Assembly (NCBI GenBank): GCA_036406595.1 | Contig: DASXAR010000085.1 | Location: forward strand, 1 to 53,082 | DNA from: VRUE01 sp036406595 | Lineage (GTDB): Bacteria > Actinomycetota > Thermoleophilia > Solirubrobacterales > 70-9 | Length of the DNA stretch: 53,082 nucleotides | Reading direction: 5' to 3' | Shown: in pieces, positions 24,640 to 33,493 of the stretch | Layout: every line of letters begins with the position of its first letter | Numbering within the stretch: position 1 is the first letter of the stretch | Notes under the pieces: model-generated | What the model saw: the letters and a program-made list of their open reading frames with translations, nothing else | Databases searched by the model: none | Told to the model about the DNA's origin: nothing | Translations under genes and position numbers: made by a program

Positions 24640-27124
24640 GCAGCGAGCCCCCGACCTGCTCGAGCCTGGTGGCGATCTCGGCGCGCAGCCCGGCCACCTC
24701 CTCGTCGGTGAGGGTGCGATCGCCGGCGCGGAATTCGAGCCGCAGCGCGAGGCTCTTTCGCGACTCGCCGAGCTGCTCGCCTTCGAAGAGATCGAAGACC
24801 TCCGCCGCCCGCAGCAGCTCGCCACCGCCCGCAAGGACGGCCTCCCTGACCACCGCCGCGGAGACGTCGGCGGGAACCGCGACAGCGAGGTCCTGGCGCA
24901 CGGCGGGATAGGTGGTTACATCCTCGAATGCCTCGTCCCCGGCGGTCGCTGCGTCGACCAGGGCGGCGAGGGAGACTTCGAACCCGCTCGCCGCGTCGAG
25001 GTCCCAGGCGCGGCAGACCAGCGGATGGAGCTCGCCCACCCAGCCGATCTCGCCGCCGTCGAGGGAGACGGCGGCCGAGCGCCCCGGGTGCAGGAAGGGC
25101 TCGCCGCCGGCTCCAAAGGTGAGCGCGACGCCGAAAGCGGCGGCAAGGCCCTCGAGGACACCCTTGAGGGCAAAGAAGTCCGCCGGGGCCTCCGCGGTCC
25201 GCCACGACTTCGGCTGCAGGGGGCCGGCCGCCAGGCAGCCGATCCGGTGCGGCTCGGAGAACGGCGCGGCGGTGTTGCCCAGGAAGGCCCCTTCCAGCGG
25301 GTCGACGGGCCGATTTCCCACGGTATGGGTGGGTTTTCGGCCCGTCGGCGAAGATGGAAGGTAGACACGGCCGGACTCGAACAGCGCGACGCGGTCGGCG
25401 CCGCGGGCCAGATTGCGGCGGGCGACGTCGAGAAGCGAGCCCACCAGCGTCGTCCGCATCACCGACTGCTCCTCGGAGAGCGGGTTGGCGATCGCGACCG
25501 GTGCGGCGCGCCGGTCCTCCGCGTCGAGCCGCAGCCGCGCGGTCTCGCCCGGGTCGGTGAAGCTCCAGCCGACGATCTCGTCGAAGCCGAGGTCCCGCAT
25601 CGCGTCCTCGGCGCGGCGCCGCAGCCGCTGGGCGCGGGTGAGGCCGCCGGCCTGGCCGGCCGAGGCCGGCAGGGTCGAGGGCAGGTGCTCGTCGAGCCCG
25701 TGGATGCGGGCCACCTCCTCGATCAGGTCGACCTCGCGGGTGACGTCGTGGTGGCGGTCCGGGGGCACCTCGACCTCGAGGTCCCCGCCGGCGCGTTCGA
25801 CCCCGAACCCGAGACGCTCCAGGTAGGCCGCCTGGTCGTCCTGGCCGATCGGCATCCCGAGCAGGCCGCCGACCCGCGAGTCGCGCAGACGGATCCGGTG
25901 CGGCGGCTCGATCTCGGCCGCCTCGTCGATCGTCCCCGGCACGAGCCGGGCGCCGCAGAGATCGACCATGAGGCGCGAGGCGATCCGCTGGGCGCGGATG
26001 CAGAGCTCTGGGTGGAGCTGCTTCTCGAAGCGGGAGGATGCCTCCGACCGCAGACCCAGCAGGCGCGAGGTGCGAAGGATGTTGGTCCCGTTCCAGTTCG
26101 CCACCTCGAGCAGGACCCGCGCGGTCGAGTCCGAGACCTCGGAGACCTGACCCCCCATGATCCCGGCGATCCCCGAGGGGCCCTCGCGGTCGCAGACGAG
26201 GACCGTCTCGGCGTCGAAGCTCCGCTCGACACCGTCGAGGGTCGTCATCCTCTCCCCCGGCTCCGCCGTGCGGACGATCAGCCCCCCGCCGCGCACCTCG
26301 TCTAGGTCGAATGCATGCAGCGGTTGCGCGGTGAGCAGCATCACGTAGTTGGTGATGTCGACCACGTTGTTGATCGGCCGCTGGCCCGCGGCGCTGAGGC
26401 GCGCCTGCAGCCACGGCGGCGAGGGGCCGACCTCGACGTCGATGAAGACGCGGGCCGTGAAGCGCGGGCAGAGCTCGGGCACCTGCACCTCCACCGAGGC
26501 GAGATCCGCCGCCTCCCCCTCTCCGGCCGCCTCGGCGTCCTCCGCCCAGGGCTCGGCCGCGAGCGGCGCGCCGCTGATCGCGTGCACCTCCCGCGCGACC
26601 CCGTAGACGCCGAAGCAGTCGACCCGGTTCGGCGTCACCTCCAGCTCGAGCACCGGCTCGGCCAGCGGCAGGGCCTCGACGAGGGGTGCTCCGGCCTCGA
26701 GATCCCCGTTGAGGACCATGATCCCGTCGGCGTCCTCGCCGACCTCCAGCTCGGCGGCGGAGAGGATCATGCCGTCGGACTCGACCCCCCGCAGCTTGGC
26801 GCGGCCGAGAGTGGCGCCACCGGGCATGGTCGCCCCCGGCAGCGCCACGGCGACCGTCTGCCCGGCGGCGACGTTGGGCGCGCCGCAGACGATCGTGCGG
26901 GGGTCGCCGTCGCCGGTGTCGACGGTGCACACGCTGAGCCGATCGGCGTCGGGGTGCTTCTCGCAGCCGACGACGCGGCCGATCACGAAATTTTCGGTCG
27001 ATGGCGGCCCGACGGTTCCGACCCGCTCGACCTCGGTTCCGGTCATCGCAAGCCGCTCGGCCAGCTCTGCCGGCGCGACGCCGGGATCGCAGTACTCGCG
27101 CAGCCATGAGTAGGGAACCCTCAT
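24632..27124 (-). CDS. pheT: Phenylalanyl-tRNA synthetase beta subunit
   Basis: The 830 residues have the complete domain set: N-terminal VPYSWLREYCD, tRNA-binding OB-fold (VGCEKHPDADRLSVCTVDTG), the B3/B4 editing module, B5 (VGGLLGMPIG), the catalytic-like core and the C-terminal anticodon-binding ferredoxin-like domain ending LRAEIATRLEQVGGSL. Forms an alpha2-beta2 enzyme with PheS, whose gene ends 21 bp upstream. Length is typical. Confidence 0.96.
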   Translation of the reverse strand: MRVPYSWLREYCDPGVAPAELAERLAMTGTEVERVGTVGPPSTENFVIGRVVGCEKHPDADRLSVCTVDTGDGDPRTIVCGAPNVAAGQTVAVALPGATMPGGATLGRAKLRGVESDGMILSAAELEVGEDADGIMVLNGDLEAGAPLVEALPLAEPVLELEVTPNRVDCFGVYGVAREVHAISGAPLAAEPWAEDAEAAGEGEAADLASVEVQVPELCPRFTARVFIDVEVGPSPPWLQARLSAAGQRPINNVVDITNYVMLLTAQPLHAFDLDEVRGGGLIVRTAEPGERMTTLDGVERSFDAETVLVCDREGPSGIAGIMGGQVSEVSDSTARVLLEVANWNGTNILRTSRLLGLRSEASSRFEKQLHPELCIRAQRIASRLMVDLCGARLVPGTIDEAAEIEPPHRIRLRDSRVGGLLGMPIGQDDQAAYLERLGFGVERAGGDLEVEVPPDRHHDVTREVDLIEEVARIHGLDEHLPSTLPASAGQAGGLTRAQRLRRRAEDAMRDLGFDEIVGWSFTDPGETARLRLDAEDRRAAPVAIANPLSEEQSVMRTTLVGSLLDVARRNLARGADRVALFESGRVYLPSSPTGRKPTHTVGNRPVDPLEGAFLGNTAAPFSEPHRIGCLAAGPLQPKSWRTAEAPADFFALKGVLEGLAAAFGVALTFGAGGEPFLHPGRSAAVSLDGGEIGWVGELHPLVCRAWDLDAASGFEVSLAALVDAATAGDEAFEDVTTYPAVRQDLAVAVPADVSAAVVREAVLAGGGELLRAAEVFDLFEGEQLGESRKSLALRLEFRAGDRTLTDEEVAGLRAEIATRLEQVGGSLRE

Positions 27125-27145
27125 CTCAAGTCACCCTCGCCGCAC

Positions 27146-28204
27146 TCACAGAAATTGCTCCAGCATCCGCACGTCGTTGTCGAAGAAGCGCCGCAGGTCG
27201 GGGACGCCGTGGCGGAGCATCGCGATCCGCTCGACGCCCATGCCGAAGGCGAAGCCCTGGATGAGCTCCGGGTCATAGCCGCTGTCGCTGACGAAGCCGT
27301 AGAGCTTGGGGTCGACCATGCCGGCGCCGCCGACCTCGATCCAGCCGATCCCCTTGCAGAGGTTGCAGCGCTCCCCGCCGTCCAGCGCGCCGCTTCCCCC
27401 GCACTGAAAGCAGGAGACGTCGAACTCGACGCTCGGCTCGGTGAAGGGGAAGTAGTGAGGGCGCATCCGCGCCTCGCGGCCCTCTCCGAAGATCGCCTTC
27501 AGCATTTCCTCGAGCGTTCCCTGGAGGTCGGCGAGGGTGATCCCCTCCCCGACCGCGAGTCCCTCGACCTGATGGAACATCGGGCTGTGGGTGGCGTCGG
27601 AGTCGCGGCGATAGACCTTGCCGGGGACGATCACGAAAAGCGGCGGGCCCTGCGCCTCCATCGAGCGCACCTGGACCGGAGATGTATGCGTCCTCAACAG
27701 CAGCTCGGGATCCGACTGGATATAGAAGGTGTCCTGAAGCATCCGCGCGGGGTGCCCGGGCGGGTGGTTGAGCGCGGTGAAGTTGTAGTAGTCGTGCTCG
27801 ATCTCCGGCCCCTCGACGACCCTGTAGCCGAGCCCGGCCATCACGTCCTCGATCTGGCGGGCGGTGCGGGTGATCAGGTGAAGATGGCCTGGTGGCCGCG
27901 CCGGGTCGCCGGGGAGGGTGACGTCGACGCGGTCGCCGGCGAGCTGCTGCTCGAGCTCACCCGCGTCGAGCTCAGCGGCGCGCCGCTCGAGCTGCTGCTC
28001 GAGCGCCTGACGAGCCTGGTTGGCGCCGCTGCCGACCGGTCCGCGCTCGGCCTCGGGGAGCTTCGCGATCCCCCGCAGAATCGTCGTCAGCTCGGCTTTT
28101 CGCCCCAGGTAGCGGACCCGCAGCTCCTCCAGCTCGGAGGTCCCGGGCGCCGCGTCGATCGCGGCCTCCGCCTCCGCCCTGATCTCTTCGACCCGTTCAA
28201 GCAT
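27146..28204 (-). CDS. pheS: Phenylalanyl-tRNA synthetase alpha subunit
   Basis: Catalytic subunit, class II, 352 residues: N-terminal coiled coil, MAGLGYRVVEGPEIE, motif 2 region GKVYRRDSDATHSPMFHQ, the FPFTEPSVEFD segment, cysteine pairs CFQCGG and CNLCKG, and motif 3 GFAFGMGVERIAMLRHG. The ATG at 28204 overlaps the end of the rRNA methyltransferase gene by eight bases. Confidence 0.96.
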   Translation of the reverse strand: MLERVEEIRAEAEAAIDAAPGTSELEELRVRYLGRKAELTTILRGIAKLPEAERGPVGSGANQARQALEQQLERRAAELDAGELEQQLAGDRVDVTLPGDPARPPGHLHLITRTARQIEDVMAGLGYRVVEGPEIEHDYYNFTALNHPPGHPARMLQDTFYIQSDPELLLRTHTSPVQVRSMEAQGPPLFVIVPGKVYRRDSDATHSPMFHQVEGLAVGEGITLADLQGTLEEMLKAIFGEGREARMRPHYFPFTEPSVEFDVSCFQCGGSGALDGGERCNLCKGIGWIEVGGAGMVDPKLYGFVSDSGYDPELIQGFAFGMGVERIAMLRHGVPDLRRFFDNDVRMLEQFL

Positions 28205-28916
28205 CCTGTGCGATCTCCTGACTGGCGGGCGACGATAGCCGGTAGCAGGCCACGGCCGCGGCGGCGGCGACGTTCAGCGACTCGGCGGCGCCGGCCCGCA
28301 GCGGGATCGTCGCCTCGATCGCGCACCGCTCGCGCACCTCCGGCGGCAGCCCGTCGCGCTCGGCGCCTAGGCAGAGGGTCGCTGCCGCCCCCAGCGAGTC
28401 CGGCCCGGCCCCGCCATGGGCGAGGAGCGCGGCGCGCGGCTCCGGGGTGTCATCGATTCCGGCCCGCAGAAGGGGCTCGCCGAAGATCGAGCCCATGCTC
28501 GCTCGCACCGCCTTCGGCCCGTGCGGATCCGCGCAGTCGGGCCCGAGCACGACGCAGCCGCCGATCAGCGCATGGGCAGTTCGGACGATCGCGCCGACGT
28601 TGCCGGGGTCGGCGACGCCGTGAAGATAGACGCAGGGGCGCTGCGCCTCCTCGGCCCAGCGCTGCGGCCAGACCGCGACCACCCGCGTGCCCGAGCCGAG
28701 GCTCGAGACTTCGGTCAGGAGCGCCGGCTCGACCTCCTCGCCATCGATCCCGCTGCCCGCCGCGACGAGGGCGAAGTGCGGCTCGACCCCGTGCGCGTGA
28801 CCGGCCTCGAGCAGGTCCTCGCCCTCGGTCGCGAAGAGCGCCTCGCGCTCGCGATGGCGCCGCTCGCGCAGCCTGCGAACCAGCTTCAGCTTCTCGTTGT
28901 GGGGGCTTGTGATCAT
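28197..28916 (-). CDS. TrmH/SpoU family RNA methyltransferase
   Basis: SPOUT-class 2'-O-methyltransferase, 239 residues. An N-terminal substrate-binding domain (HNEKLKLVRRLRERRHRE, EGEDLLEAG) is followed by the knotted catalytic domain with motif 1 GNVGAIVRTAHA, motif 2 CLGAERDGLP and motif 3 SLNVAAAAAVACY. The place between rplT and pheS is common for this type of 23S rRNA methyltransferase in many bacteria, but the target nucleotide cannot be read. ATG at 28916. Confidence 0.9.
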   Translation of the reverse strand: MITSPHNEKLKLVRRLRERRHREREALFATEGEDLLEAGHAHGVEPHFALVAAGSGIDGEEVEPALLTEVSSLGSGTRVVAVWPQRWAEEAQRPCVYLHGVADPGNVGAIVRTAHALIGGCVVLGPDCADPHGPKAVRASMGSIFGEPLLRAGIDDTPEPRAALLAHGGAGPDSLGAAATLCLGAERDGLPPEVRERCAIEATIPLRAGAAESLNVAAAAAVACYRLSSPASQEIAQDA

Positions 28917-28962
28917 GGCTTCTGGGGTTTCTGTCTGTTCGAAATATCTCCTGGAACGAGAA

Positions 28963-28985
28963 CGGGCCGCCTGATCGGCGGCCCG
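28963..28985 (-). terminator. Strong hairpin after rplT
   Basis: CGGGCCGCC and GGCGGCCCG, nine-base perfect arms with loop TGATC, lie between rplT and the methyltransferase gene. On the reverse strand it is followed by a modest T/C-rich stretch. It may terminate the ribosomal protein transcript or attenuate it before trmH-pheST. Confidence 0.6.
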
Positions 28986-29012
28986 CCCGGGAGAAAGAGA
29001 ATTCGGTTGCGG

Positions 29013-29372
29013 CTAGGCGGCCGCACCCTCCCGGGCAAGCTCCACGAATCGGCGGAAGGCATCGCGGTCGGAGACCGCGATCTCGGCAAGCATCTTGCGG
29101 TTCACCTCGACGCCGGCCTGGTCGAGACCGTGGATGAGCTCCGAATAGCTCATGCCCTCGAGCCGCGCCGCGGCGTTGATGCGGGTGATCCAGAGGCGCC
29201 GGAACTCCCGCTTGCGGTTGCGGCGGTCCCGGTATGCGTACATCCCCGAGCGCTGCACCTGCTCTTTGGCGAAGCGGTAGGAGGAATGCTTGCGGCCGTA
29301 GTAGCCCTTCGCTTCCTTCAGCACCTTGCGCCGCTTCTTGCGGGCGTGGACTGAGCGCTTTACGCGGCTCAT
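29013..29372 (-). CDS. rplT: 50S ribosomal protein L20
   Basis: The 119-residue basic protein has the L20 signatures AKGYYGRKHSSYRFAKEQV, YAYRDRRNRKREFRRLWI and RINAAARLEGMSYS. It binds 23S rRNA early in large-subunit assembly. The ATG at 29372 overlaps the rpmI stop (ATGA). In many bacteria L20 represses its own operon through the mRNA; no such leader is recognised here. Confidence 0.97.
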   Translation of the reverse strand: MSRVKRSVHARKKRRKVLKEAKGYYGRKHSSYRFAKEQVQRSGMYAYRDRRNRKREFRRLWITRINAAARLEGMSYSELIHGLDQAGVEVNRKMLAEIAVSDRDAFRRFVELAREGAAA

Positions 29373-29569
29373 CTGCCGCCTCCGAGCAGGGTGCGGACCC
29401 GCTTCGTATCGGCAGGTGCGATCTCCACTGGCCGCGCCATCTGGCGCTTCCGCTTGGGCGACTTTTTCTCGAGGATGTGGGTCGAGTAGGCGCGCCTGCC
29501 GCGCAGCTTCCCCTTGGCGGTCTTGCGGAACCGCTTCTTGGCGCCTGAGTGTGTCTTCATCTTCGGCAT
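29369..29569 (-). CDS. rpmI: 50S ribosomal protein L35
   Basis: 66 residues, MPKMKTHSGAKKRFRKTA at the start as in all L35 proteins, with a slightly long C-terminus (VRTLLGGGR). The ATG at 29569 is the family start; upstream codons to 29659 are not coding. infC, normally just upstream, is displaced by an inserted opposite-strand gene, so rpmI needs its own promoter; AATACT seven bases upstream fits. Confidence 0.96.
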   Translation of the reverse strand: MPKMKTHSGAKKRFRKTAKGKLRGRRAYSTHILEKKSPKRKRQMARPVEIAPADTKRVRTLLGGGR

Positions 29570-29576
29570 CGGGACG

Positions 29577-29582
29577 AGTATT
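29577..29582 (-). promoter_or_regulatory. -10 element AATACT before rpmI
   Basis: Reverse-strand AATACT, seven bases (cgtcccg), then the rpmI ATG. This would let rpmI-rplT be transcribed independently of infC. Confidence 0.45.
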
Positions 29583-29709
29583 GAATCAGACCCACCGCGC
29601 TCGGCCTGGCCGCCGGGCGGCGCCGGTACGCTGGCGCCGTCGTGAGCCGTAGCGAGCAAGCGTGCATATCTGGTCCTTCGCGCAGCGAGCGGAGGCGCAA
29701 CGCTCTCCG

Positions 29710-30780
29710 ATGAGGCGGATCGTCTACGTGGTCGGAACCCGGCCTAACTTCGTCAAGACGGCGCCGGTGGTCGCGGCGCTTCGCGAGCGGCTCCCTCAGG
29801 GGCGCCACGCGATCGTCCACACCGGCCAGCACTACGACCGGCTGATGTCGCAGATCTTCCTCGAGGAGCTCGGCGTCCCCGCGCCCGACCACATGCTCAA
29901 GGTCGGCTCCGGCAGCCACGCGCAGCAGGTGGCGTGGACGATGGAGCGCCTCGAGCCGGTTCTCGCCGCCGAGGAACCCGACCTGGTGATGGTCCCCGGC
30001 GACGTCAACTCGACCCTGGCGGCGACGCTGACCGCGGTCAAGATGGGGATCCCTGTCGCCCACATCGAGTCCGGCCTGCGCAGCTTCGACCGCTCGATGC
30101 CAGAGGAGGTCAACCGGATCGTCGCCGACGAGTTCGCCGAGCACCTCTTCCTGCACTGCGACGAGGCGATCGAGAACCTCCGCGCCGAGGGAATCGCCGA
30201 GGAGCGCATGCACTTCGTCGGCAACACGATGATCGACACCCTGGTCGCGCTCGAAGGCCGTTTTCGCAATGCCGCCGCCGCCACGGGCCTGGGGCTGGAG
30301 CCGGGCGCCTATCTCCTCGTCACGCTGCACCGGCCGGCGCTGGTCGACGGGCCGCTGCTCGCCGAGACGATCAGCCGCCTCGCCTCACTCGCCGACGAGA
30401 TGCCCGTCGTCTTCCCGGTGCACCCCCGCACCCGCAAGATGATGGAGGCGGTCGAGGCGGAGCACCCGGGCCTGCTCCTCAGCGAGCCGCTCGGCTACAT
30501 CGACTTCCTCTCGCTGCTCGCCGACTCGGGCGCGGTCCTCACAGACTCGGGCGGCATTCAGGAGGAGACGACTTACCTCGGGATCCCCTGCTTCACGCTG
30601 CGCGCCAACACCGAGCGGCCGGTGACGATTCGCGCCGGCACCAACACCCTGCTCGGTCTCGACCCGGCGGCGATCGCCGGCATCCCGGATGCCCTGAGGG
30701 AGCGACCGGCGCACCCTCCGGATCCGCCGCCGCTCTGGGACGGGCGAGCCGCCGAGCGGATCGCCGACCTCCTCGCCTAG
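29710..30780 (+). CDS. wecB: UDP-N-acetylglucosamine 2-epimerase
   Basis: Converts UDP-GlcNAc to UDP-ManNAc for cell-surface polysaccharide. The 356 residues form a GT-B-like fold with VVGTRPNFVKTAPV, HTGQHYDRLMSQIF, GDVNSTLAATLTA, HIESGLRSFDRSMPEE and LTDSGGIQEETTYLG, all active-site landmarks. ATG 29710 gives the family N-terminus; a GTG at 29662 is unlikely. The gene lies on the opposite strand between infC and rpmI, and its stop shares the tetranucleotide CTAG with the infC stop. No other polysaccharide genes adjoin it. Confidence 0.93.
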   Translation: MRRIVYVVGTRPNFVKTAPVVAALRERLPQGRHAIVHTGQHYDRLMSQIFLEELGVPAPDHMLKVGSGSHAQQVAWTMERLEPVLAAEEPDLVMVPGDVNSTLAATLTAVKMGIPVAHIESGLRSFDRSMPEEVNRIVADEFAEHLFLHCDEAIENLRAEGIAEERMHFVGNTMIDTLVALEGRFRNAAAATGLGLEPGAYLLVTLHRPALVDGPLLAETISRLASLADEMPVVFPVHPRTRKMMEAVEAEHPGLLLSEPLGYIDFLSLLADSGAVLTDSGGIQEETTYLGIPCFTLRANTERPVTIRAGTNTLLGLDPAAIAGIPDALRERPAHPPDPPPLWDGRAAERIADLLA

Positions 30781-31340
30781 GCGCTCTTCGTCGCCTCGCG
30801 GCTGGGCGCCAGCAGCATGCTCATGTTGCGCCCTTCCTGCAGCGGTTCGGACTCGATCACAGCCAGCCCGTCGAGATCCTCGAAGAGCCTCTGGAGCAGA
30901 TCGCGTCCGCGCTCGGGGTGGGCCTGCTCGCGCCCCCGGAACATGATCGTCACCTTGACCTTGTTGCTCTGGCGCAGGAAGCGTTCGACATGGCCCTTCT
31001 TCGTGTTGTAGTCGTGGACCGCGATCTTCGGACGCAGCTTGATCTCGCGGACGTTGACCTGCTGCTGGTGCTTGCGCGCCGCCTTCTGCTTCTGCTCCTG
31101 CTCGTACTTGTACTTCGAGTAGTCGAGCAGGCGGGTGACCGGGGGTTTGGAGTTGGGGGCGACCTCGACCAGATCGAGGTCGGCGTCCTGGGCGCGGCGC
31201 AGGGCCTCGGGTGTCTCGACGATCCCCAGCTGCTCCCCGTCGGCGCCGATCAGGCGCACTTTCGGGACGCGGATCCGCTCGTTGATCCGCGTCGTGTCGC
31301 GCTCAGGGGGGCGCCGATCGAACCTGCGCGGAACCGGCAC
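30777..31340 (-). CDS. infC: Translation initiation factor IF-3
   Basis: The 187 residues have the N-domain RINERIRVPKVRLIGADGEQ and LDLVEVAPNSKPPVTRLLDY, the lysine-rich linker, and the C-domain NVREIKLRPKIAVHDYNTKKGHV broken across the usual positions, with VTIMFRGREQAHPERG. It starts with GTG at 31340 and has no Shine-Dalgarno on its strand, which fits IF-3's habit of discriminating against its own weak start. thrS lies upstream, as in many bacteria. Its stop overlaps the convergent epimerase stop in CTAG. Confidence 0.95.
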   Translation of the reverse strand: MPVPRRFDRRPPERDTTRINERIRVPKVRLIGADGEQLGIVETPEALRRAQDADLDLVEVAPNSKPPVTRLLDYSKYKYEQEQKQKAARKHQQQVNVREIKLRPKIAVHDYNTKKGHVERFLRQSNKVKVTIMFRGREQAHPERGRDLLQRLFEDLDGLAVIESEPLQEGRNMSMLLAPSREATKSA

Positions 31341-31445
31341 TAGCTAGTGGAGAGGAGGGACATCAAGCGGACGAGAGGGCGGGATGCAGGCGCAGGGTCG
31401 CTCGGGAGCGCGGCCTGTTTTCGGTGCCTGCGATCAAGTTGCAGG

Positions 31446-31451
31446 AGTATA
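31446..31451 (-). promoter_or_regulatory. -10 element TATACT upstream of infC
   Basis: TATACT on the reverse strand lies ~105 bases before the infC GTG, in the thrS-infC gap. It would give infC a leader of about 100 nt. The -35 region is weak. Confidence 0.4.
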
Positions 31452-31478
31452 GACATCGAGGGCCCGGGCCGTGGCGGC

Positions 31479-33422
31479 TCAGGGCGCTTCCTCGAGCCGT
31501 ACCCGCTGGATCAGCTCCCCGAGCGGCATCGTGCCCACCTCGCCGGCCTCGTGGGAGCGAACGGCCACGGCCTCGGCCTCCTGCTCCTTGTCCCCGACGA
31601 CGAGCATGTAGGGGTGGTGGGCAAGCTCCGCGTCGCGGATCTTCCGTCCGACCGACTCCGAGCGCGTGTCGAGCTCGACGCGGATCCCCGCCTCGCGCAG
31701 CTCGGCGGCGACCCGGGCGGCCTGCTCGTTGTGACGATCGGCGACCGGCAGCACCACCGCCTGCACCGGCGCGAGCCAGAGCGGGAAGCGGCCGGCATGG
31801 TGCTCGATCAGGATCCCGACAAAGCGCTCCATCGAGCCGAGCAGGGCGCGGTGGATCATCACCGGCCGCCGCTGCACGTCGTCGGGGTCGGTGTAGCTGA
31901 GGTCGAAGCGCTCGGGCATGAAGAAATCGACCTGGCAGGTGCCGCATTGCCAGGAGCGCCCGAGCGCGTCGGTCACGTGGAAGTCGATCTTCGGCCCGTA
32001 GAAGGCACCGTCACCGGGATTCAGCTGGTACTCGCGTCCCTGGCTCTCGAGCGCGCCCCTCAGCGCCTCTTCGGCCTGGCCCCATTGCTCGGCCGAGCCG
32101 ATCGACTTCTCGGGCCGGGTCGAGAGCTCGACCCGGACGTCGTCGAAGCCGAACCGCTCATACAGCTCGTCGATCGCCTCGCAGATGCTCCGCACCTCCT
32201 CGACGATCTGCTCTTCCGTGCAGTAGACGTGGGCGTCGTCCTGGGTAAAGGCCCGCACCCGCAGGAGTCCGTGGAGCACCCCCTCGCGCTCGGCCCGGGA
32301 GACCTGGCCGAACTCGGCGAGGCGCAGCGGCAGCTCGCGGTAGGAGTGCCGTTCGGAGCCGAAGACGAGGCAGGCGCCAGGGCAGTTCATCGGGCGGATC
32401 GCGTACTCGCGGCCACCCGACTCGGTGAAGTACATGTTCTCCCGGTAGTTGTCCCAGTGGCCGGAGCGGTGCCAGAGGTCGACGTCCATCACGTGTGGCG
32501 TCTTGATCTCCTCGTAGCCGCGCCTTGCGAGCTGCTTCTGCACCTCGGCCTCGATCAGCCGCAGCAGCGTCGTCCCGTGCGGCAGCCAGAACGGCATCCC
32601 CGGGGCCTCCTCGCGCAGCGTGAAGAGGCCGAGCTGCGGGCCGAGGCGGCGATGGTCTCGCGCCCTGGCCTGCTCGAGTCGCTCCAGGTGGGCCTCGAGG
32701 TCCTTCTTGGAGAAGAAGGCGGTGCCGTAGATGCGGGTCAACATCTGGCGGGTCTCGTCGCCGCGCCAGTAGGCGCCGGCCACCGAGCTCAGCTTGATCG
32801 CCTTGATGCGGCCGGTCGACGGCCCGTGCGGACCGCGGCAGAGGTCCTCGAAGGGGCCGTTGCGGTAGAGCGACACGGACTCCACGCCTTCGTCGGCGAT
32901 CAGGTCGCGGATCAGCTCGACCTTGTAGTCCTCGCCCTGCCCTTCGAAGATCTCGATCGCCTCTGCGACCGGGACGTCGCGGCGCTCGAAGGCCTCGTCG
33001 GCGTCGATGTGGGCGCGCATCGCCTCCTCGATCGCCTCGAGGTCCGCATCGGTGACCTTCGTGTCTGGCGGGAAGTCGAAGTCGTAGTAGAAGCCGTTCT
33101 CGATCGCCGGGCCGATCGTCACCTTCGTGCCCGGGTAGAGCTCCTGAACGGCCTCGGCCATCACGTGCGCGGCGTCGTGGCGAATCAGCGCCAGCGCCTC
33201 GGGGTCGCGGTCGGTGAGGATCGAGATCTCGACCCCGTCGGGGAGCGGCGCAGCGAGGTCCCGGAGCTCGCCGTCGACGCGGATCGCCAGCGCGGCCTTC
33301 GCCAGACCGGGCCCGATCGCCGCGGCGGCGTCACCGCCGCTCGCGCCCTCGGGGAGCTCGAGCGCCGTTCCGTCCGGCAGCGTCACGTTGATCTTCGTCG
33401 CGGGCGTGGCGATGGGGTCCAT
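31479..33422 (-). CDS. thrS: Threonyl-tRNA synthetase
   Basis: The 647 residues carry an N-terminal TGS domain (KINVTLPDGTALEL), the editing domain with HDAAHVMAEAVQELYPG and ENGFYYDFDF, and the class II catalytic core with zinc-binding cysteine in AIRPMNCPGACLVF, histidines in the conserved downstream positions and RPVMIHRALLGSMERF. A C-terminal anticodon-binding domain follows. ATG 33422. No T-box-like leader is seen upstream; GATAGT eight bases before the start may be its -10 box. Confidence 0.96.
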   Translation of the reverse strand: MDPIATPATKINVTLPDGTALELPEGASGGDAAAAIGPGLAKAALAIRVDGELRDLAAPLPDGVEISILTDRDPEALALIRHDAAHVMAEAVQELYPGTKVTIGPAIENGFYYDFDFPPDTKVTDADLEAIEEAMRAHIDADEAFERRDVPVAEAIEIFEGQGEDYKVELIRDLIADEGVESVSLYRNGPFEDLCRGPHGPSTGRIKAIKLSSVAGAYWRGDETRQMLTRIYGTAFFSKKDLEAHLERLEQARARDHRRLGPQLGLFTLREEAPGMPFWLPHGTTLLRLIEAEVQKQLARRGYEEIKTPHVMDVDLWHRSGHWDNYRENMYFTESGGREYAIRPMNCPGACLVFGSERHSYRELPLRLAEFGQVSRAEREGVLHGLLRVRAFTQDDAHVYCTEEQIVEEVRSICEAIDELYERFGFDDVRVELSTRPEKSIGSAEQWGQAEEALRGALESQGREYQLNPGDGAFYGPKIDFHVTDALGRSWQCGTCQVDFFMPERFDLSYTDPDDVQRRPVMIHRALLGSMERFVGILIEHHAGRFPLWLAPVQAVVLPVADRHNEQAARVAAELREAGIRVELDTRSESVGRKIRDAELAHHPYMLVVGDKEQEAEAVAVRSHEAGEVGTMPLGELIQRVRLEEAP

Positions 33423-33493
33423 GCTAAGTGACTATCCAAAACCCCCATGCACGCCGGGCGCCGCCGTTCGCACCCACGGAGTTTGGATCGTCA

